From Puniceicoccales bacterium (GTDB taxonomy: Bacteria; Verrucomicrobiota; Verrucomicrobiia; Opitutales; UBA953), in NCBI GenBank assembly GCA_031289285.1, contig JAITPT010000035.1:1-5959 (forward strand): a stretch of 5,959 bases of DNA, written 5' to 3'. How positions within the stretch are numbered: position 1 is the stretch's first letter; every line of letters starts with the position of its first letter. A program made the translations under genes and the position numbers. Below, piece by piece: positions 5,676 through 5,959 of the stretch. Below the pieces are notes generated by a model that saw only the letters and a program-made list of their open reading frames with translations, was not told where the DNA came from and did no database searches.

Positions 5676-5744
5676 AAATGGCTGCCTTTTTATTCGAGCG
5701 CGGCAAACGGGCCAAATATCCGCTGCATCGCAAGTGCATGATTT
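5676..5744 (+). repeat. Dispersed ~69 bp repeat, copy B
   Basis: Inverted partner of 33-101, about 84% identical with no indels. In this copy the ATG at 5678 opens a 35-codon frame (MAAFLFERGKRAKYPLHRKC...) ending at 5785, whereas copy A has a stop at codon 5. Only about 3 of the 10 differing codons are synonymous, so purifying selection on a peptide is not supported. It lies 312 bp upstream of the S-component gene and points away from it, as copy A does relative to scpB. Confidence 0.75.
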
Positions 5745-5926
5745 ATTTAACATTTGTGAAACAGCCCCTTATCCCCCCCAAATAATTAACCAGGCTAAAT
5801 ATTTCGTTTGACATGCTACTGGGAAGCGGCACGCAAAGGAATAAGGATACTCCACGAATTGGGACAGGACATGCGAAGTCATCATCATCTATCATTCAAC
5901 AAGCAACCGCTCTACTACTCGATAAT
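5745..5926. other. AT-richer intergenic stretch, no gene seen
   Basis: Base composition is clearly more AT-rich than in the genes. A TTGACA hexamer occurs at 5808-5813 but lacks a good -10 box at the proper distance. A short minus-strand frame of about 40 codons begins near 5895 and shows no recognisable family. I see no gene here. Confidence 0.5.
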
Positions 5927-5959
5927 CCTAAGAACGGCAGTTCAGCGGGATGGTTTTGC
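5927..5959 (+). mobile_element. Palindromic MITE-like element, copy 3 (cut by window end)
   Basis: The last 33 bases, starting CCTAAGAACGGCAGTTCAGC and followed by GGGATGGTTTTGC, match the left terminus of the elements at 1400 and 1548. At the variable positions this copy combines features of both arms of copy 2 (AACGGCAG as in its right arm, TTCAGCGGG as in its left). The left flank is GATAAT. The rest lies outside the window. Confidence 0.8.

Noticed and set aside
5678..5785. 35-codon frame starting in repeat copy B
   Set aside because: The other copy has a stop at codon 5 and most differing codons change the residue, so conservation as a peptide is not supported.
5808..5813. TTGACA as a -35 promoter box
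   Set aside because: At a spacing of 16-18 bases there is no acceptable -10 hexamer, and no gene follows on that strand within the window.
1710..5926. Target-site duplication ATAAT, seen right of copy 2 and left of copy 3
   Set aside because: The two flanks belong to different insertions; the true left flank of the array is TTGAA, so the match is probably chance.

Overview
The window is a GC-rich bacterial chromosomal segment with five intact genes, one broken gene and an unusually rich set of intergenic repeats. GC-rich coding, leaders without Shine-Dalgarno sequences, an ECF S-component of a type I associate with Bacteroidota and Verrucomicrobiota, and a STAS-fused MlaE permease suggest a member of the PVC/Verrucomicrobiota group, perhaps Opitutae. 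This is inference: no rRNA or other taxonomic marker is present.

Layout. Positions 1-454 are non-coding: one copy of a ~69 bp dispersed repeat, a cluster of three REP-like hairpins and a C-rich tract able to form a G-quadruplex on the minus strand. scpB (455-1363, +) follows. Facing it across a convergent intergenic region are genes on the minus strand. That region (1400-1709) holds two tandem copies of a ~148-162 bp palindromic element, and next to it a truncated AlbA_2 (Schlafen-type) gene remnant (1710-1882, -). The minus-strand genes, read right to left, are an ECF transporter S-component-like protein (5364-4822), a small phosphoribosyltransferase (4760-4350), a Tat-exported DUF362 protein (4187-3198) and a STAS-MlaE lipid-transport permease (3175-1916). 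From 5365 to the end there is no convincing gene, but there are a 9-bp minisatellite, a second strong G-quadruplex motif, an inverted second copy of the 69 bp repeat, and the start of a third copy of the palindromic element, cut by the window edge.

How the genes relate. The ECF/phosphoribosyltransferase pair (61 bp gap) may form a nucleobase- or vitamin-salvage unit. The DUF362/MlaE pair (22 bp gap) looks like an envelope operon. ScpB is a housekeeping chromosome-segregation protein. The partners of ScpB (ScpA, SMC), of MlaE (ATPase, MCE protein) and of the S-component (EcfA/EcfT) are all outside the window.

The least ordinary content is intergenic: a palindromic MITE-like family present three times in under 6 kb, one array of which sits exactly at the breakpoint of a destroyed AlbA_2 gene, and G-quadruplex-capable tracts on the template strand upstream of three of the five genes.
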